64,000 nt of DNA. Origin: Ptiloglossa arizonensis (taxonomy: Eukaryota > Arthropoda > Insecta > Hymenoptera > Colletidae). The notes below the pieces were generated by a model that was not told the DNA's origin, did no database searches, and worked only from the letters and a program-made list of their open reading frames with translations. Numbering within the stretch: the first letter of the stretch is position 1; every line of letters starts with the position of its first letter. The position numbers and the translations under genes were made by a program. The stretch lies in assembly GCF_051014685.1 (NCBI RefSeq), contig NW_027478966.1, positions 62,001-126,000 of the forward strand, written 5' to 3'. Shown here piece by piece: positions 62,081 to 64,000 of the stretch.

Positions 62081-63914
62081 ATGGGCACTTTTCCCCTAGG
62101 CCGTTCTAGTTATTCGTTTCAAGCATCAGAACTGCGCAAATTTTGATTTTCTCAAGCGTTTCTTACCTCCAAACTGCCATATCTCGCGAACGGATTGATC
62201 AATCCGCAAAATTTCTGTTGCATCTGAAAGTAGAAACTCGCCCGATTACAACGGTATGCGTACTTCACCCCTAGGCCGTCCTAGTTATTCATTTCGAGCA
62301 TCAGAACTGCGAAAATTTTGAGTTTCTCAAGCGTTTCTTACATCCAAACTGCCATATCTCGCGAACGGATTGACCAATCCGCAAAATTTCTGTTGCTTCT
62401 GAAAGTAGAAACTCGCCCGATTACAACGGTATGCGCGCTTTTCCCCTAGGCCGTTCTAGTTATTCGTTTCGAGCATCAGAACTGCGAAAATTTTGAGTTT
62501 CTCAAGCGTTTCTTACATCCAAACGGCCATATCTCGCGAACGGATTGACCGATCCGCAAAATTTCCGTTGCATCTGAAAGTAGAAACTCGCCCGATTACA
62601 ACGGTATGGGCACTTTTCCCCTAGGCCGTTCTAGTTATTCGTTTCAAGCATCAGAACTGCGCAAATTTTGATTTTCTCAAGCGTTTCTTACCTCCAAACT
62701 GCCATATCTCGCGAACGGATTGATCAATCCGCAAAATTTCTGTTGCATCTGAAAGTAGAAACTCGCCCGATTACAACGGTATGCGTACTTCACCCCTAGG
62801 CCGTCCTAGTTATTCATTTCGAGCATCAGAACTGCGAAAATTTTGAGTTTCTCAAGCGTTTCTTACATCCAAACTGCCATATCTCGCGAACGGATTGACC
62901 AATCCGCAAAATTTCTGTTGCTTCTGAAAGTAGAAACTCGCCCGATTACAACGGTATGCGCGCTTTTCCCCTAGGCCGTTCTAGTTATTCGTTTCGAGCA
63001 TCAGAACTGCGAAAATTTTGAGTTTCTCAAGCGTTTCTTACATCCAAACGGCCATATCTCGCGAACGGATTGACCGATCCGCAAAATTTCCGTTGCATCT
63101 GAAAGTAGAAACTCGCCCGATTACAACGGTATGGGCACTTTTCCCCTAGGCCGTTCTAGTTATTCGTTTCAAGCATCAGAACTGCGCAAATTTTGATTTT
63201 CTCAAGCGTTTCTTACCTCCAAACTGCCATATCTCGCGAACGGATTGATCAATCCGCAAAATTTCTGTTGCATCTGAAAGTAGAAACTCGCCCGATTACA
63301 ACGGTATGCGTACTTCACCCCTAGGCCGTCCTAGTTATTCATTTCGAGCATCAGAACTGCGAAAATTTTGAGTTTCTCAAGCGTTTCTTACATCCAAACT
63401 GCCATATCTCGCGAACGGATTGACCAATCCGCAAAATTTCTGTTGCTTCTGAAAGTAGAAACTCGCCCGATTACAACGGTATGCGCGCTTTTCCCCTAGG
63501 CCGTTCTAGTTATTCGTTTCGAGCATCAGAACTGCGAAAATTTTGAGTTTCTCAAGCGTTTCTTACATCCAAACGGCCATATCTCGCGAACGGATTGACC
63601 GATCCGCAAAATTTCCGTTGCATCTGAAAGTAGAAACTCGCCCGATTACAACGGTATGGGCACTTTTCCCCTAGGCCGTTCTAGTTATTCGTTTCAAGCA
63701 TCAGAACTGCGCAAATTTTGATTTTCTCAAGCGTTTCTTACCTCCAAACTGCCATATCTCGCGAACGGATTGATCAATCCGCAAAATTTCTGTTGCATCT
63801 GAAAGTAGAAACTCGCCCGATTACAACGGTATGCGTACTTCACCCCTAGGCCGTCCTAGTTATTCATTTCGAGCATCAGAACTGCGAAAATTTTGAGTTT
63901 CTCAAGCGTTTCTT
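62081..63914 (+). repeat. 3-monomer HOR (525 bp), about 3.5 tandem copies
   Basis: The rare acggtatgggc variant starts at 62081, 62606, 63131 and 63656, exactly 525 bp apart. Each unit holds three distinct monomers: one with gattttctcaag and the perfect palindrome, one with tacttcacccc, cgtcctag and tattcatttcgag, and one with atgcgcgc followed by catccaaacggcc and atttccgttgc. By eye the units are identical to each other. The fourth unit breaks off near 63914, where cttccaaactgccac appears. This is the most homogeneous stretch of the window and probably its most recent amplification. Confidence 0.9.
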
Positions 63915-64000
63915 ACTTCCAAACTGCCACATCTCGCGAACGGATCGACCAATCCGCAAAATTTCTGTTGCATCTGAAAGTAGAAACTCGCCCGATTTCA
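63915..64000 (+). repeat. Half monomer at right edge, different variant class
   Basis: The last 86 bases belong to a monomer of the class cttccaaactgccacatctcg with ggatcgaccaatcc and cccgatttca. The same class is seen near 20170, 27870, 31545, 47820 and 48690. The array continues past the window edge. Confidence 0.85.

Larger units (their letters stand above)
1..64000 (+). repeat. Satellite DNA array, 175-bp monomer, about 366 head-to-tail copies
   Basis: The entire window is one satellite family. Landmarks such as ctcgcgaacgg, ccgcaaaatttctg, gcccgatta and cccctagg recur every 175 bases (occasionally 174) from the first base to the last, always on the same strand. Position 1 is phase 5 and position 64000 is phase 145 of the monomer, so the array covers 365 repeats plus 141 bases minus 16 net deletions, which I can place individually. 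Neighbouring monomers differ at a handful of recurrent positions, while copies within duplicated blocks differ at very few sites. Monomer length, head-to-tail order and higher-order repeats are characteristic of centromeric or pericentromeric satellites of plants and animals (known for such families). The centromeric role here is inference. Nothing else interrupts the array, so both edges of the array lie outside the window. Confidence 0.98.

Noticed and set aside
1..64000. CRISPR-like array of direct repeats
   Set aside because: There are no unique spacers. The repeat unit is the whole 175 bp and adjoins the next one directly.
1..64000. Transposon, tRNA, rRNA or telomere repeat embedded in the array
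   Set aside because: The 175-bp phase is unbroken throughout; the only phase shifts are single-base indels, so no insertion of any size is present.

Overview
The whole 64 kb is one uninterrupted tandem array of a single satellite DNA family. The monomer is 175 bp, about 45% GC, and every copy is in the same orientation. I see no protein-coding gene, RNA gene, transposon, CRISPR array, telomeric repeat or unique sequence anywhere. The monomer arithmetic closes. Taking position 1 as phase 5 of the monomer (phase 1 is the c of ctagttattcg) and position 64000 as phase 145, the window holds 365 repeat lengths plus 141 bases, less 16 net missing bases. I can place all of these: eleven one-base deletions before 17.2 kb, three at about 25.71, 29.38 and 33.06 kb, one at 28.47 kb, two at about 47.51 and 48.38 kb, and one inserted base at about 27.14 kb. 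A dense but length-neutral indel cluster lies at 29.66-30.57 kb.

The organism is a eukaryote: tens of kilobases of diverged, re-homogenised monomers of 170-180 bp are typical of plant and animal centromeric or pericentromeric DNA. I do not recognise this family by name and cannot assign a species. Location at a centromere is an inference from monomer length, homogeneity and dyad symmetry; the sequence alone does not prove it.

Layout. Monomers vary at a few recurrent sites, and blocks of 3 to 33 monomers have been copied as units, giving a patchwork of higher-order repeats (HORs). 1-4.1 kb: 8-mer and 14-mer duplications. 4.1-11.7 kb: nested 3-mer, 9-mer, 10-mer and 30-mer copies. 11.34-17.64 kb: two tandem 3,148-bp 18-mers. 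17.06-19.99 kb: near-identical copy of 0.80-3.73 kb. 20-23.3 kb: 5-mer and 8-mer copies. 23.34-34.13 kb: three tandem 21-mers of about 3.67 kb. 34.1-46.1 kb: 15-mer (2,625-bp) units inside a 4.0-kb block duplicated 5,775 bp apart. 46.1-54.3 kb: 5-mer, 21-mer-spaced and 16-mer copies. 54.7-62.0 kb: 10-mer (1,750 bp) in two full copies and one partial. 62.08-63.91 kb: a 3-mer (525 bp) HOR in 3.5 copies that look identical, probably the youngest amplification here.

The open frames in the window (up to 144 codons) are by-products of the repeat: all are pieces of the same monomer read in different frames, because 175 is not a multiple of three. The most notable sequence feature inside the monomer is a near-palindrome centred on gattgaTCaatc, a perfect 16-bp palindrome in one monomer class. 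The most notable technical feature is the indel cluster in the middle 21-mer copy, which looks like unpolished long-read consensus. Distances and block boundaries were read by eye from the sequence; breakpoints are good to a few tens of bases.
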